Origin: Spartinivicinus ruber
Lineage (GTDB): Bacteria > Pseudomonadota > Gammaproteobacteria > Pseudomonadales > Zooshikellaceae
DNA: 64,000 nt
Assembly (NCBI RefSeq): GCF_011009015.1
Contig: NZ_CP048878.1
Span: 1,711,001 to 1,775,000 of the forward strand
Direction of reading: 5' to 3'
The position numbers were made by a program, and so were the translations under genes. The notes beneath the pieces were generated by a model. The model worked only from the letters and a program-made list of their open reading frames with translations. It was not told where the DNA came from and made no database searches. Below are positions 27,692 to 38,915 of the stretch, in pieces; position 1 is the stretch's first letter, and every line of letters begins with the position of its first letter.

Positions 27692-27799
27692 AGGAAATTG
27701 CTGTTTGTTTGCTGAAAGGGGCACTTTTGTGCCTCTTTTTGTATCTATAACCTAGATATTGGGTATTTTGAATTACCAGGATTATTTGGAGAGTTATCT

Positions 27800-28213
27800 A
27801 TGTCGATGAGTAGTAGTCGACCTTATATTATCAGAGCACTGTATGAATGGATTGTCGATAATGACTGTACACCTTATATATTAGTAAATGCAGAGGTGGA
27901 AACAGTTGAGGTGCCTCAAGAGTATGTTAAAGATGGCCAAATAGTCCTGAATATTTCACCAACAGCTGTGCGCGACTTGCTTATTAGTAATGATGCCATT
28001 GACTTTAATGGCCGGTTTGGTGGCATCGCTAGGCATTTACATGTGCCAACTTATGCAGTGATGGCTATTTATGCCAGAGAAAATGGTCAAGGAATGGTGT
28101 TTGATACAGAAGAAACGCCCGAGCCAACACCGGACCCTACCCCTATTTCACCAGAGCCAGCAACTAAATCAGGAAAACCATCAGGACGACCTAGCCTGAA
28201 GGTTGTTAAATAA
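27800..28213 (+). CDS. sspB: ClpXP protease specificity-enhancing factor SspB
   Basis: The 137-residue adaptor delivers ssrA-tagged proteins to ClpXP. The folded substrate-binding domain (about 1-110) shows RPYIIRALYEWIVDND, FGGIARHLHVP and YAVMAIYARENGQGM. A flexible Pro/Thr-rich linker then leads to the ClpX-binding tail RPSLKVVK at the C-terminus. These are the family's defining parts. It has its own ribosome binding site (TTGGAGAG) and lies 108 nt after sspA. Confidence 0.96.
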   Translation: MSMSSSRPYIIRALYEWIVDNDCTPYILVNAEVETVEVPQEYVKDGQIVLNISPTAVRDLLISNDAIDFNGRFGGIARHLHVPTYAVMAIYARENGQGMVFDTEETPEPTPDPTPISPEPATKSGKPSGRPSLKVVK

Positions 28214-28261
28214 TTACTATTTTAATTCCTTTTTCTTTGCCTTAAGGTGCTGTGAAGCAAG

Positions 28262-28291
28262 GCTAGCACTTAATTACTAAAAAGTGCTAGC
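28262..28291. terminator. Bidirectional terminator between sspB and dolP
   Basis: GCTAGCACTT (28262-28271) and AAGTGCTAGC (28282-28291) form a perfect 10-bp stem with a 10-nt AT-rich loop. The two flanking genes converge here. Confidence 0.65.
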
Positions 28292-28314
28292 TGGAGAGCG
28301 GTAACTCTAAACCG

Positions 28315-29525
<1,211 letters not shown>

Positions 29526-29608
29526 TCAGTTATTGGCTTAATTACGGGTGCTGCAGAAGGTGTAGACAACGAAGCTTGTAATAGTATCAATTCTCTTGAT
29601 TGAATTCA

Positions 29609-29986
29609 CTAGCTGTCGGTTGTAAAAGCGTTAGGTATCCAGTCAATATACAGCTGTTGCTGGTTATCTTTAGCAATGGCAACCACATCAAATCGGCAGG
29701 GCATATCAAGTTTTTTGGTCATTAAAAAATATTGAGCGGCTTTTATGATTTTATGCTGCTTATGTGGGGTGATAGTACTGGCTGGCGAGCCAAAAGCTTG
29801 ATTTTTACGGAATCTTACTTCCACAAACACCAAACTTTCGCCATCTTGCATGATTAAATCCAGCTCACCTACTTTACAACGGAAGTTACGCTGAATGGTT
29901 TTTAGTCCTTGTGCTTCTAGGTGACGCTGCGCTACTTGCTCATAGCGCAGTCCTGTTTCAGTTGGTTTATTCTTGCCCCATACCAT
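29609..29986 (-). CDS. yraN: YraN family (UPF0102) nuclease-like protein
   Basis: The 125-residue protein has the restriction-endonuclease-like core of the family: GELDLIMQDGESLVFVEVRFRKN, with the Asp and Glu-x-Arg that correspond to the PD-(D/E)xK site, and FDVVAI later. Its function is not settled. The ATG at 29986 overlaps the end of lpoA by 20 nt. A longer start within lpoA (30052) is possible but adds a non-conserved Pro/Thr-rich leader. The 125 bp to diaA hold nothing obvious. Confidence 0.88.
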   Translation of the reverse strand: MVWGKNKPTETGLRYEQVAQRHLEAQGLKTIQRNFRCKVGELDLIMQDGESLVFVEVRFRKNQAFGSPASTITPHKQHKIIKAAQYFLMTKKLDMPCRFDVVAIAKDNQQQLYIDWIPNAFTTDS

Positions 29987-31856
29987 AATGTACAGCGGGT
30001 GCGTTGTTATATTGCTGGTAGGCGTTAACGGGCATGGGTTGCGGAGTTCCACCTTTGAAGAAAAACCAAGGCTGGGTCCGCTCTACCTGTTGGTGAGGAT
30101 TTAAAGTGAGGGAGCCTGAAGCACCAAATAAACGAGTCCCTTCAACTGTCTTCAATTGAGGTAGTCTAGGATAGAGACGATAGGCATCAATACCTAGCGC
30201 AAATAAGGGACCATATAAGGTATTGGAGCGGTCCCAGGTATCAATGATTTTAGATTTTAATGGATCATCAAAAACATCACTCAACCAGGGCATCGAAGGA
30301 AACATAATGCCATCTAAATCGCCGTCTTTTGTTGGGTTGGCTTTGCCAGTAAAAATAGTGCCCGTCGCATAAACGGGTAAGTCACCGCCATAGTGATAAG
30401 CAAGGGTAGGCTTCACTTGTCGGCCTTGTTTGGCGTTGGCAGCCAAAAATACCATGTCAACATCGCCACGGCGGTTAGGATTGTGGCGAATTTGCTTGCC
30501 AATCACCTGTTCCACTTCGTGGGCTCTCAGGGTGCTGGCACGGGGATTAAGTAAGGCGCCAATCACCTGATTGTAGTCACTTTCTCCGGTAAATCGTGCA
30601 TCACCACGGATAGTGCCACCTAATGACTGCCACTCATTGCTAAAAGCGCTGACTATACGATTACCCCAGCTTGAAGCAGGGGCAATAATGACAGGCGCTC
30701 GGAAGCCATCATGCCAGGCTTGTTGGGCAGCTTGTTTCGCTTCATCCTCTGCAGCTAGCCCAAACTGATAAAAGTTGGCAGGGGAAGAGGCAGTACGATC
30801 ACCGTAGTTTAAGGTTAAGGTGGGAGTGGTAGGTGCCAATTGTTGTAGTTTTTTAACCCGTGCCTTTTTCAGTGGTCCAACAATCATTTCAGCGCCTTGA
30901 GCAGTAGCTTCTGCTACAGCATCATTGATAGACGCGTGTTTATTGGTGTTAATGACTTTAATTTCAGGTACCACATGGCCGTTTTGTAAAGCATGATAAT
31001 AAGCAGCTAAAAAACCATCGCGAATGGCTTTCCCTGCATAACCCAGTGAGCCCGTCATTGGCAGCAGCAACGCAATTTTGTTGGGGCGGTGAGCCGCAAT
31101 TTGCTCCAGGGCTCTCATGGCTTGAGGAATTTGCTGATTTCCAGGATGGTTCGGCCACTGTTGTTGCCATTGTTGAAATGCTTGAATTTGGCTATCAACA
31201 TCTTCGGGCTTTTTCATGATGGCGGCTAAACTCACCCAGCCCAAGGTTTTTTGGTCACCAGTATGGGTCGTTAAATAACTCAGCGTGTTTGAGTCTAGGT
31301 TAAGCAGGTTACGCCAAATTGCTTGATGAGCAATGTGCTTTTCATCTGCACTGAGTAAAGGAAGTGCTAATAGCCACTCATCTAATGCTGCACGGTATTC
31401 TTTGTTACGTTCATAAGCTCTGGCACGTACTTGGTAAGATTGCTTAGTCAACTTGGGATTGCTGGTATTTATTACATTAGGGTTGTCCACCCACTCAAAG
31501 GCTTTACCCGTATTATTTCTAGATAGTGCTAGTTGTGCTTGCACTAAAGCGTATTCGGCCTGTGAGTTGAGTGGGAGTCCTTGGGGGTTTAACCCATTAA
31601 CAATACTGGCGGCTTCTTGTGAATTATCTGTCGTATTGGTTTGCAGTAGTAAATTAGCCGCGGAAATTTTTAATGACTCTTTCTCTGGAGAGGGGGCTCT
31701 TTCAGCCTTGGCAAGAAGTCGCTGAACTTCAGCCAGGCTTTGTGCCGGTAGCGGAGCAACACTGCCATGGGTACGAACTTGTTTAACACCACCACAACCA
31801 GCAATGAGTGTGGAGGCGAGCGCGAAACTAATAATATTACGAACCGATTGCTTCAT
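29967..31856 (-). CDS. lpoA: Penicillin-binding protein activator LpoA
   Basis: The 629-residue outer-membrane lipoprotein has a lipobox LIAGC (Cys21), an N-terminal TPR-like helical domain (about 40-260) and a C-terminal domain with a periplasmic-binding-protein type I fold (IALLLPMTGSLGYAGKAIRDGFLAAYY onward). LpoA reaches through the periplasm and activates PBP1A for peptidoglycan synthesis. I chose the ATG at 31856; a TTG seven codons upstream is a weaker option. Position next to yraN and divergent from rsmI is the usual one. Confidence 0.93.
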   Translation of the reverse strand: MKQSVRNIISFALASTLIAGCGGVKQVRTHGSVAPLPAQSLAEVQRLLAKAERAPSPEKESLKISAANLLLQTNTTDNSQEAASIVNGLNPQGLPLNSQAEYALVQAQLALSRNNTGKAFEWVDNPNVINTSNPKLTKQSYQVRARAYERNKEYRAALDEWLLALPLLSADEKHIAHQAIWRNLLNLDSNTLSYLTTHTGDQKTLGWVSLAAIMKKPEDVDSQIQAFQQWQQQWPNHPGNQQIPQAMRALEQIAAHRPNKIALLLPMTGSLGYAGKAIRDGFLAAYYHALQNGHVVPEIKVINTNKHASINDAVAEATAQGAEMIVGPLKKARVKKLQQLAPTTPTLTLNYGDRTASSPANFYQFGLAAEDEAKQAAQQAWHDGFRAPVIIAPASSWGNRIVSAFSNEWQSLGGTIRGDARFTGESDYNQVIGALLNPRASTLRAHEVEQVIGKQIRHNPNRRGDVDMVFLAANAKQGRQVKPTLAYHYGGDLPVYATGTIFTGKANPTKDGDLDGIMFPSMPWLSDVFDDPLKSKIIDTWDRSNTLYGPLFALGIDAYRLYPRLPQLKTVEGTRLFGASGSLTLNPHQQVERTQPWFFFKGGTPQPMPVNAYQQYNNAPAVHYGMGQE

Positions 31857-32334
31857 ACCTGAACTTACTTCTAACAAGCGTTGTTAATGTTGAACTGATG
31901 ATCTTCGGCATCATTTATTTGAAGTATTTAAGAGTTGCTATATGAAACTCTTAAATACTTATAGCGATGATGTCAGTCTCATGAAAAATTTATAGTGCTG
32001 AAATATCAGGCTTAATATGCCAGCTTACCAGAAAGCCCTTCATAATAGTTAACCTTAGCCTAGCCCGGATATTTCACCAGATCGTAAAAATTTGATATAC
32101 AACCTGCCCAGTGTAACTAACGTCTTCGAAGTTTGTAACCTTGTTTTAATTTGTATCCAAGACTTATCGGCAAAAAAAGCAAATTGTTTAGAGGTTATTT
32201 TATACCAGAGACTTAAACCAGTATGCCCTACGTATTTGATTTCTGGTAAAATACTTGAGTTAGTATTAACGGTATATCTGCAAGTGCAGTGGTTTTGCTG
32301 CATCTTCAAGCCATAGTGGGGTTTTCTACTTCTA
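31857..32334. other. lpoA-rsmI divergent intergenic region with a large palindrome
   Basis: Of this 478-bp region, 31907-31974 forms a strong palindrome. A perfect 15-bp inner stem (31922-31936 with 31946-31960, 9-nt loop) sits inside an 8-bp outer stem (GGCATCAT with ATGATGTC, one G-T pair). No gene is supportable. A weak open frame on the minus strand at 32055-32309 has no recognisable features. Confidence 0.6.
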
Positions 32335-33207
32335 ATGAGCAGTGAGATAAAGAGTCAAAACAAGCTAGCACAAGGTGTCTTATATGTGGTAGCAACCCCT
32401 ATCGGTAATATGGATGATATGACACCTAGAGCAGTTAATGTATTACAGACAGTGGATTTAATTGCTGCTGAGGATACTCGTCACAGTGGGCAGCTCCTGA
32501 AGCATTTCATGATCAGTACACCATTGGTTTCCTATCATGATCATAACGAGCGAGCTCGAACAGAGCAGCTTATAGATAAGTTGCTGCATGGACAGCAAGT
32601 GGCGTTAATTTCTGATGCGGGTACTCCATTGGTGTCAGACCCAGGGTATCAGTTGGTGAAGGCGGCGCAGGATAAGTCGATAAAAGTTGTTCCAGTGCCT
32701 GGGGTGACTGCCATGATTGCGGCACTGAGTGCGGCAGGTTTGCCTTCTGATCGGTTTTGGTTTGAAGGTTTTTTACCCCACAAAAAGCAAGCCCGGCAGC
32801 AACGGCTGGAAGAATTATTAAAATATTCGGCAACAGTGGTTTGTTATGAGTCTTGTCATCGAATAGTTGCTTGTGTTGAAGACTTAGTTGCGCTGGCTGA
32901 CAATAGCCGACAAATCACTATTGCTCGAGAATTAACTAAAACATTTGAGACTATCAAAAAAGACACTGCTGAAGAGTTACTGGCTTGGCTGACAGCTGAC
33001 CACAATCAGCAGAAAGGCGAGTTTGTGTTGCTAATTGAGGGGGCGACTAAACCTAAACCTGAAGAACTACCTGAAGATGTACTCAAGGTGCTGGATATTC
33101 TTTTAGCAGAGCTATCGGTCAAGCAAGCAAGCCAGTTGGCTTCCAAAATCACGGGCTATAAAAAGAAACAGCTCTATGAGCTTGCACTGGCTCGGAAACA
33201 GGGGTAG
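32335..33207 (+). CDS. rsmI: 16S rRNA (cytidine-1402-2'-O)-methyltransferase
   Basis: The 290-residue enzyme belongs to the SAM-dependent tetrapyrrole-methylase-like family. It has ATPIGNMDDMTPRAVNVL (11-28 region), AAEDTRHSGQLLKHF, the GTPLVSDPGYQLV loop and PVPGVTAMIAALSAAGLP. RsmI modifies C1402 of 16S rRNA for decoding accuracy. The ribosome binding site is weak. It lies just upstream of the RNase P RNA gene, as in Pseudomonas. Confidence 0.95.
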   Translation: MSSEIKSQNKLAQGVLYVVATPIGNMDDMTPRAVNVLQTVDLIAAEDTRHSGQLLKHFMISTPLVSYHDHNERARTEQLIDKLLHGQQVALISDAGTPLVSDPGYQLVKAAQDKSIKVVPVPGVTAMIAALSAAGLPSDRFWFEGFLPHKKQARQQRLEELLKYSATVVCYESCHRIVACVEDLVALADNSRQITIARELTKTFETIKKDTAEELLAWLTADHNQQKGEFVLLIEGATKPKPEELPEDVLKVLDILLAELSVKQASQLASKITGYKKKQLYELALARKQG

Positions 33208-33217
33208 ATTTAGCGCC

Positions 33218-33612
<395 letters not shown>

Positions 33613-33972
33613 CACTCTATAGCGTATTTGCTTCCTCTATCTTTCTTTTTACCTACCTTTCTTATGCTTTTATTCTCCAGTCACTTGTATTGTTAGAGCC
33701 AAATAATCTCATTATTCAGATTTGTCAGTAGCTTTGTAGGCTAAACCATTGTTCCTTATGGTGATTTATTAGTTTATAGGCTCGCGTAGGGTTTACTTGT
33801 TTAGCTATTTGCCTGATTTTTATGGCTTTTTTGGTTTAAGGAACGCGAGTGACTGCTTGACGAAGAACAAGAGCGTTCCTATAGTGTCTCAAAGTGGAAG
33901 AAAGTGGGTTTTTGTGGAAAATATTGGGTTATTGGTGGAACCTGGGGTATCTCAGGTTGAGGGTTTCTCAAT
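33613..33972 (+). promoter_or_regulatory. dcw cluster promoter with MraZ operator
   Basis: A sigma70-like promoter reads TTGACG (33857-33862), 17 bp, TATAGT (33880-33885). Right at the expected start site lie three direct repeats with exact 10-bp period: GTGGA (33894-33898), GTGGG (33904-33908) and GTGGA (33914-33918), the TGGNN-N5 pattern known for the MraZ box of E. coli. An inverted pair GGAACGC (33840-33846) and GCGTTCC (33873-33879) flanks the -35. The first half of this region (to about 33835) holds nothing I recognise. Confidence 0.75.
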
Positions 33973-34428
33973 TTGTTTCGTGGTGTCAGCTCAATCAACA
34001 TGGATGCCAAAGGGCGTCTGGCTATACCAACTAAGCACCGGGATAAGTTATTAAGTCGGTGTGACGGGCAGCTAGTGGCAACTATTGATACTGAAGAACC
34101 CTGCTTACTGATTTATCCCATTGATGAGTGGGAAAGCATTCAAGCCAAAATTGAAGCGCTTCCTAGCTTTAACCCAGTGGCCAGGCGAATTCAGCGCTTG
34201 CTCATTGGACATGCAACCGACCTGGAAATAGATGGTAGTGGCCGAATATTGATCCCCCCTTTGTTGCGGGATTATGCCAGCCTAGAGAAAAAAACCATTC
34301 TGTTGGGCCAGGGGAAGAAGTTTGAACTTTGGAGTGAACAACAGTGGGCTGAGCGACGTGACCAATATCTGGCAGAAGCCAGTGGTGGTGACAGTATGCC
34401 GGCTGAGTTGGAGTCACTCTCTTTATAG
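33973..34428 (+). CDS. mraZ: Transcriptional regulator MraZ
   Basis: The 151-residue protein carries two AbrB-like DNA-binding halves ([19 protein letters not shown] at about 7-25 and the parallel [21 protein letters not shown] at about 80-100). MraZ represses its own dcw operon through the repeats just upstream. The start is a TTG (MFRGVSSI), with GAGGG about 7 nt before it. No ATG is available at the conserved N-terminus. Confidence 0.94.
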   Translation: MFRGVSSINMDAKGRLAIPTKHRDKLLSRCDGQLVATIDTEEPCLLIYPIDEWESIQAKIEALPSFNPVARRIQRLLIGHATDLEIDGSGRILIPPLLRDYASLEKKTILLGQGKKFELWSEQQWAERRDQYLAEASGGDSMPAELESLSL

Positions 34429-34430
34429 CG

Positions 34431-35366
34431 ATGACAGCGATGTATCAGCATCAGACCGTATTGCTGGATGAGGCAGTTGAAGCCTTGGTGGTAGATCCAG
34501 CGGGAAATTATATTGATGGTACTTTTGGCCGGGGTGGTCATAGTCGACAAATTCTTAGTCGGTTAACCAGTGACGGCCATTTGTTGGGTATTGATAAAGA
34601 CCCAGATGCCATTGCAGTAGCTGAGCAAATTGCCAGTGAAGACCCACGATTTCAAGTTGGCCATGGCTCATTTGCCGAGCTAGCTGAGTTTGCTCAGCAG
34701 TGGCGAAGTCCACCTACAGTTGCGGGAGTGTTACTTGACCTAGGGGTCTCTTCCCCACAGTTGGATAACCCAGAAAGAGGCTTTAGCTTCTTGCAGGAAG
34801 GGCCTTTAGACATGCGGATGAACCCAACCATTGGGATGTCAGCCGCTGACTGGATAGCCAGTGCTGAAGAAAAAGAAATTGCTGATGTGTTGTGGACTTA
34901 TGGTGAGGAACGTTTTTCACGTCGGATGGCCAAGGCCATTGTTACAACACGGCAGCAGTTTTCAATTACGACGACAACTGAGTTGGCCAAGGTTATTGCG
35001 GAAGCAAATCCTGCCTGGGAGAAACACAAGCATCCAGCGACTCGGGCATTTCAAGCGATTCGCATTCATATCAACAATGAGTTGGGAGATTTAGAAGCAG
35101 CTCTTGATGCTGCGCTGGAGGTACTTAAACCAGGAGGGAGGCTGGTAGTGATTAGCTTTCACTCATTGGAAGACCGGATCGTTAAGCGTTTTATCAAAAA
35201 GCATGTAAAAGGGGATGAGCTTCCACCAGGCTTACCAGTGACAGCTGATCAGTTGAATCAGCGTTTAAAAGCGGTGGGAAAAGCGAGAAAACCATCAGAT
35301 CAGGAGGTGGATGGTAATGTGCGCTCCCGTAGTTCCATTATGCGGGTTGCAGAGAAACTTAAGTAA
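34431..35366 (+). CDS. rsmH: 16S rRNA (cytosine-1402-N4)-methyltransferase
   Basis: The 311-residue enzyme has the N-terminal [14 protein letters not shown], the SAM site [14 protein letters not shown], the [12 protein letters not shown] segment and [15 protein letters not shown]. It methylates the same 16S residue that RsmI acts on, so both C1402 methylases lie within 3 kb here. It starts 2 nt after the mraZ stop. An ATG at 34440 is an alternative. Confidence 0.96.
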   Translation: MTAMYQHQTVLLDEAVEALVVDPAGNYIDGTFGRGGHSRQILSRLTSDGHLLGIDKDPDAIAVAEQIASEDPRFQVGHGSFAELAEFAQQWRSPPTVAGVLLDLGVSSPQLDNPERGFSFLQEGPLDMRMNPTIGMSAADWIASAEEKEIADVLWTYGEERFSRRMAKAIVTTRQQFSITTTTELAKVIAEANPAWEKHKHPATRAFQAIRIHINNELGDLEAALDAALEVLKPGGRLVVISFHSLEDRIVKRFIKKHVKGDELPPGLPVTADQLNQRLKAVGKARKPSDQEVDGNVRSRSSIMRVAEKLK

Positions 35367-35401
35367 TTAATTGTGCTGGTAAATGTTGGAGTGATGCTCC
35401 T

Positions 35402-35683
35402 ATGAAATTAACAGCTTCAAAGCCTGTGGTAGGCATAGCGCTGCTATTTATTTTGGTGGTGATGTCGGCCTTGGCAGTGGTGTATGTCTCCCACTTAAAC
35501 CGCCAGCAATTTAATCTGTTGCAGGCTGAGTTGACAGCACAGTCAAAAGCCCAGGTGAAGTGGGGCCAGTTGTTGTTGCAGCATAGCACGCTGACCACTC
35601 CTAGCCGGTTAGACAAAATTGCAACAGGCAAATTAGCTATGCATATCCCTTCAAGTGATGAAATGATGATCGTTAAACCATGA
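35402..35683 (+). CDS. ftsL: Cell division protein FtsL
   Basis: The 93-residue bitopic membrane protein has one helix (about 10-30, GIALLFILVVMSALAVVYV) followed by a periplasmic leucine-zipper-like coiled coil (LNRQQFNLLQAELTAQ). FtsL works with FtsB and FtsQ to activate FtsWI at the septum. Family assignment rests on length, topology and its place between rsmH and ftsI, with which it overlaps by 4 nt. Confidence 0.93.
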   Translation: MKLTASKPVVGIALLFILVVMSALAVVYVSHLNRQQFNLLQAELTAQSKAQVKWGQLLLQHSTLTTPSRLDKIATGKLAMHIPSSDEMMIVKP

Positions 35684-37392
35684 GCCAGCTAAAAACTGAT
35701 GTGCCCATCTGGCGCTTCCGATTTGTTATCACTGTGTTGATGCTTGCAGCTGCACTGGTGGGCTGGCGAATTATTGATCTGCAGGTGATCGATCGTCACT
35801 TTCTGCAAAATGAAGGTGATAAGCGGGTGGTGCGCCATTCAGAGGTGGCAGCCACCCGGGGCATTATTTTTGACCGAAATGGTGAGCCGCTTGCAGTGAG
35901 TACTCCAGTAGTGACTATCTGGGGTAACCCCAAAGAATTGATCAATGTTCAGCCACAGTGGCCAGCTATCGCTAAATACTTAGGAGTCAGCCCAAGCTAC
36001 TTGGCTAAGAAGGTTAATGATAATCGCACTCGAGAGTTTATTTATCTTAAACGGCATATGCGTCCTGATCAGGCTAAACCGCTGTTGAAAGAAAAAATCA
36101 GTGGTATTTATGGTATTGATGAGTTTAAGCGCTATTACCCAGCGGGCAGAGTGGCTGCTCATATTGTTGGCTTTACCAATATAGATGGTAAAGGTCAGGA
36201 AGGTATTGAGTTGGCCTATGATCATTGGCTTACCGGCAAGCCCGGTCAGGTGCGTCTGTATAAAGATAGAAAAGGGCGGCTGGTGCGGAGTGCTGAACTG
36301 ATTAAAAGTGCTCAGCCAGGAAAGGAGTTGTATTTAAGCATTGATTTGAGAGTGCAAAACCTCGCTTATCGAGAGTTGGCAAAAGCTGTCAAGCTGCATA
36401 ATGCCTCAGGAGGAACCCTGGTGATGTTGGATGTGCAAACTGGGGAAATATTGGCGATGGTTAATCAGCCTGTGTACAACCCCAATAACCGTAGTCGGGT
36501 ACGGGCAGGCGCTATTCGTAACCGTGCTATGACTGATATTTTTGAGCCTGGCTCGACGCTTAAGCCATTTACTATTGCAGCTGCGCTGGAAACTGGAGAA
36601 TTTACTCCGTCTTCCCTTATTGATACCAGCCCTGGTTACATGATGGTAGGGCGTAAAACCATTAAAGATCATCGTAACTATGGTGTTATCGATATCACTA
36701 CAGTATTGAAAAAGTCCAGCAACATTGGCATGACCAAAATTATTCAGCAAGTGACTGCACCTACAGTCGCTTCGTTATTACATCGGATGGGGTTTGGCTC
36801 CGATACTGGCACAGGGTTCCCAGGTGAAAGTACTGGTTTATTGCCTTTACGTAGTAAGTGGCGGGCAACGGAAGAGGCGACCTTATCCTATGGCTATGGT
36901 ATGGCAGTTACTGCTATCCAGCTCACTCAAGCCTATGGGGTGCTGGCGAATAAAGGGAAAAAAATGCCTACCACTTTATTAAGGTTGGATGATCAGCCTG
37001 ATCCCTCACAAGTGATTCCCAGTAAAGTAGCCCGTGATGTTGTAAAAATGTTGACCAGTGTAGTTGAAAAAGGCGGGACAGGCACGCGAGGGGCCATTGA
37101 TGCTTATCAGGTGGCGGGTAAAACGGGTACAGCTCGTATTGCTGAAGCAGGAGGATACTCAGAAAAAAAACACCATTCTGTGTTTAGTGGTTTAGCTCCA
37201 GTTGATCATCCAAGGGTTGCAGCTGTTGTGATGATTGATAACCCAAAAAATAAAAAGTATTACGGTGGTGAGGTTGCTGCACCTGTTTTTTCAAAAGTGG
37301 TAGCTGGTTCCTTACAGTTATTAGGAGTATCACCGGATAATTCGGCGGCTTTAGCCAAGCATGGTCGTGACAGGAGTGGAAATAACACATGA
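35680..37392 (+). CDS. ftsI: Septal peptidoglycan transpeptidase FtsI (PBP3)
   Basis: The 570-residue class B PBP has a membrane anchor (about 14-34), a dimer/pedestal domain and a transpeptidase domain. Its active-site motifs are STLK (292-295, nucleophile Ser292), SSN (345-347) and KTG (480-482). It cross-links septal peptidoglycan with FtsW as partner. It overlaps ftsL and murE by 4 nt each (ATGA). It is the main target of several beta-lactams. Confidence 0.97.
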   Translation: MSQLKTDVPIWRFRFVITVLMLAAALVGWRIIDLQVIDRHFLQNEGDKRVVRHSEVAATRGIIFDRNGEPLAVSTPVVTIWGNPKELINVQPQWPAIAKYLGVSPSYLAKKVNDNRTREFIYLKRHMRPDQAKPLLKEKISGIYGIDEFKRYYPAGRVAAHIVGFTNIDGKGQEGIELAYDHWLTGKPGQVRLYKDRKGRLVRSAELIKSAQPGKELYLSIDLRVQNLAYRELAKAVKLHNASGGTLVMLDVQTGEILAMVNQPVYNPNNRSRVRAGAIRNRAMTDIFEPGSTLKPFTIAAALETGEFTPSSLIDTSPGYMMVGRKTIKDHRNYGVIDITTVLKKSSNIGMTKIIQQVTAPTVASLLHRMGFGSDTGTGFPGESTGLLPLRSKWRATEEATLSYGYGMAVTAIQLTQAYGVLANKGKKMPTTLLRLDDQPDPSQVIPSKVARDVVKMLTSVVEKGGTGTRGAIDAYQVAGKTGTARIAEAGGYSEKKHHSVFSGLAPVDHPRVAAVVMIDNPKNKKYYGGEVAAPVFSKVVAGSLQLLGVSPDNSAALAKHGRDRSGNNT

Positions 37393-38915
37393 CAGCAAAG
37401 CAGGATGACCAGTCAATGCCGAAATCGCCAGTAATGCCTCTCTCTCGGTTATTGGCTGCAATTGGGCAGCGTCAAACTGGGTTTGATCCAATTATTTCAG
37501 GAGTGGCTATTGACAGTCGACAAGTAAAACCTGGTGATTTGTTTATTGCGATGCCTGGCTATCAGGTGGATGGACGGCGTTTTATTACTGATGCATTTGG
37601 TCAGGGAGCTGTAGCTGCTTTAACTGAACAAACCGGTCGACCAATGTCGGGGCAACCCTCTGTATTTGAAGTGCCTCAACTGAAAAAACAACTGGGAAAA
37701 CTGTTAAATGAATATTTTGGTTATGCATCTAACCAAATAAATATTTTGGGTATAACAGGTACCAATGGCAAAACCTCTTGTAGCCAATTTGCTCGGCAAC
37801 TGCTTAATCATTTAAACATCAGTTGTGGTGTAGTAGGAACGTTGGGCTATGGTACAACTGATTTATTAACACCATTATTAAATACTACGCCTGATGCATT
37901 ACAGTTGCATCAATTTATTTATCAGCTGGTTAATCAGCAAGTGCCTTATTTAGCAATGGAAGTTTCCTCCCATGGGCTTGCTCAAGGTCGGGTTGAAAAC
38001 ATTGACTTTGATGTGGCTATTTTTACTAATTTAACTCGTGATCACTTGGATTATCATCAAACCATGGGGGATTACGCAGCGGCAAAGGCACAGTTATTCA
38101 CCAATATTGCGTTACAACATGCGGTGATTAATCAGGACGATCCTTATGCAGAATTAATGTTGGCTGCTTGTCATCCTGCTTGTCAGCGTTGGCAATATAG
38201 TTTGCAGAACACAAGTGCAGATGTTGTCGCAAGCCAAATTCGTTATTTAACTGATGGCATTGCTGCAGTTATTGAAAGTCCTTGGGGTAAGGGTGAAATA
38301 CACATCCCCTTATTGGGACATTTTAATTTAGCCAATGTATTAGCAGTCATTACTGGGCTAGCGGCGAATGGAGTTAACTTTAATCGTTTACTAGAGGCTG
38401 TAAAAGCACTTAAGCCTGTTACTGGCCGGTTGCAAACGGTTAGAGAAAACAGAGGTAAAAAACAGCCAACTGTTGTCGTAGACTATGCCCATACACCGGA
38501 TGCGTTAATTCAATTACTCAAAGCTGTGCGTTTACATAGCAATCAGAGGATTATTTGTGTGTTTGGTTGTGGTGGCGACCGAGATAAAGGTAAGCGTTCG
38601 GAAATGGCACAAGCTGCTTATCATCATGCTGATCATTTGGTTATTACATCAGATAATCCTCGTACGGAAGATCCTCAAGAAATTTTAGATGATATTCGTC
38701 AAGGGCTACCAGCTTCCCCTGAATTTCCCGTCGATGTTATTGAAGATAGAAGTCTGGCTATTCAACAAGCCATTCAACAGGCTAAAACTGACGATATTGT
38801 TGTTATTGCTGGTAAAGGGCATGAAAACTACCAAGAAATAATGGGCAAGCGATTACCCTTTAGCGACTTCGAACAGGCTGCACAAGCATTATTAAATTGG
38901 AGTAGCCATGATTAA
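37389..38915 (+). CDS. murE: UDP-MurNAc-tripeptide synthetase MurE
   Basis: The 508-residue ligase adds the third amino acid to UDP-MurNAc-L-Ala-D-Glu. It has the ATP site GITGTNGKTS (about 119-128), DYAHTPDAL and the motif SDNPRTEDP. The DNPR form is diagnostic for meso-diaminopimelate as substrate, so the wall is of the Gram-negative A1-gamma type. It overlaps ftsI by 4 nt and murF by 8 nt. Confidence 0.96.
   Translation: MTAKQDDQSMPKSPVMPLSRLLAAIGQRQTGFDPIISGVAIDSRQVKPGDLFIAMPGYQVDGRRFITDAFGQGAVAALTEQTGRPMSGQPSVFEVPQLKKQLGKLLNEYFGYASNQINILGITGTNGKTSCSQFARQLLNHLNISCGVVGTLGYGTTDLLTPLLNTTPDALQLHQFIYQLVNQQVPYLAMEVSSHGLAQGRVENIDFDVAIFTNLTRDHLDYHQTMGDYAAAKAQLFTNIALQHAVINQDDPYAELMLAACHPACQRWQYSLQNTSADVVASQIRYLTDGIAAVIESPWGKGEIHIPLLGHFNLANVLAVITGLAANGVNFNRLLEAVKALKPVTGRLQTVRENRGKKQPTVVVDYAHTPDALIQLLKAVRLHSNQRIICVFGCGGDRDKGKRSEMAQAAYHHADHLVITSDNPRTEDPQEILDDIRQGLPASPEFPVDVIEDRSLAIQQAIQQAKTDDIVVIAGKGHENYQEIMGKRLPFSDFEQAAQALLNWSSHD

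Noticed and set aside
32055-32309. 84-residue minus-strand ORF upstream of rsmI
   Set aside because: No family similarity that I recognise, poor start context, and an antisense overlap with another open frame of similar length. Most likely chance in AT-rich DNA.
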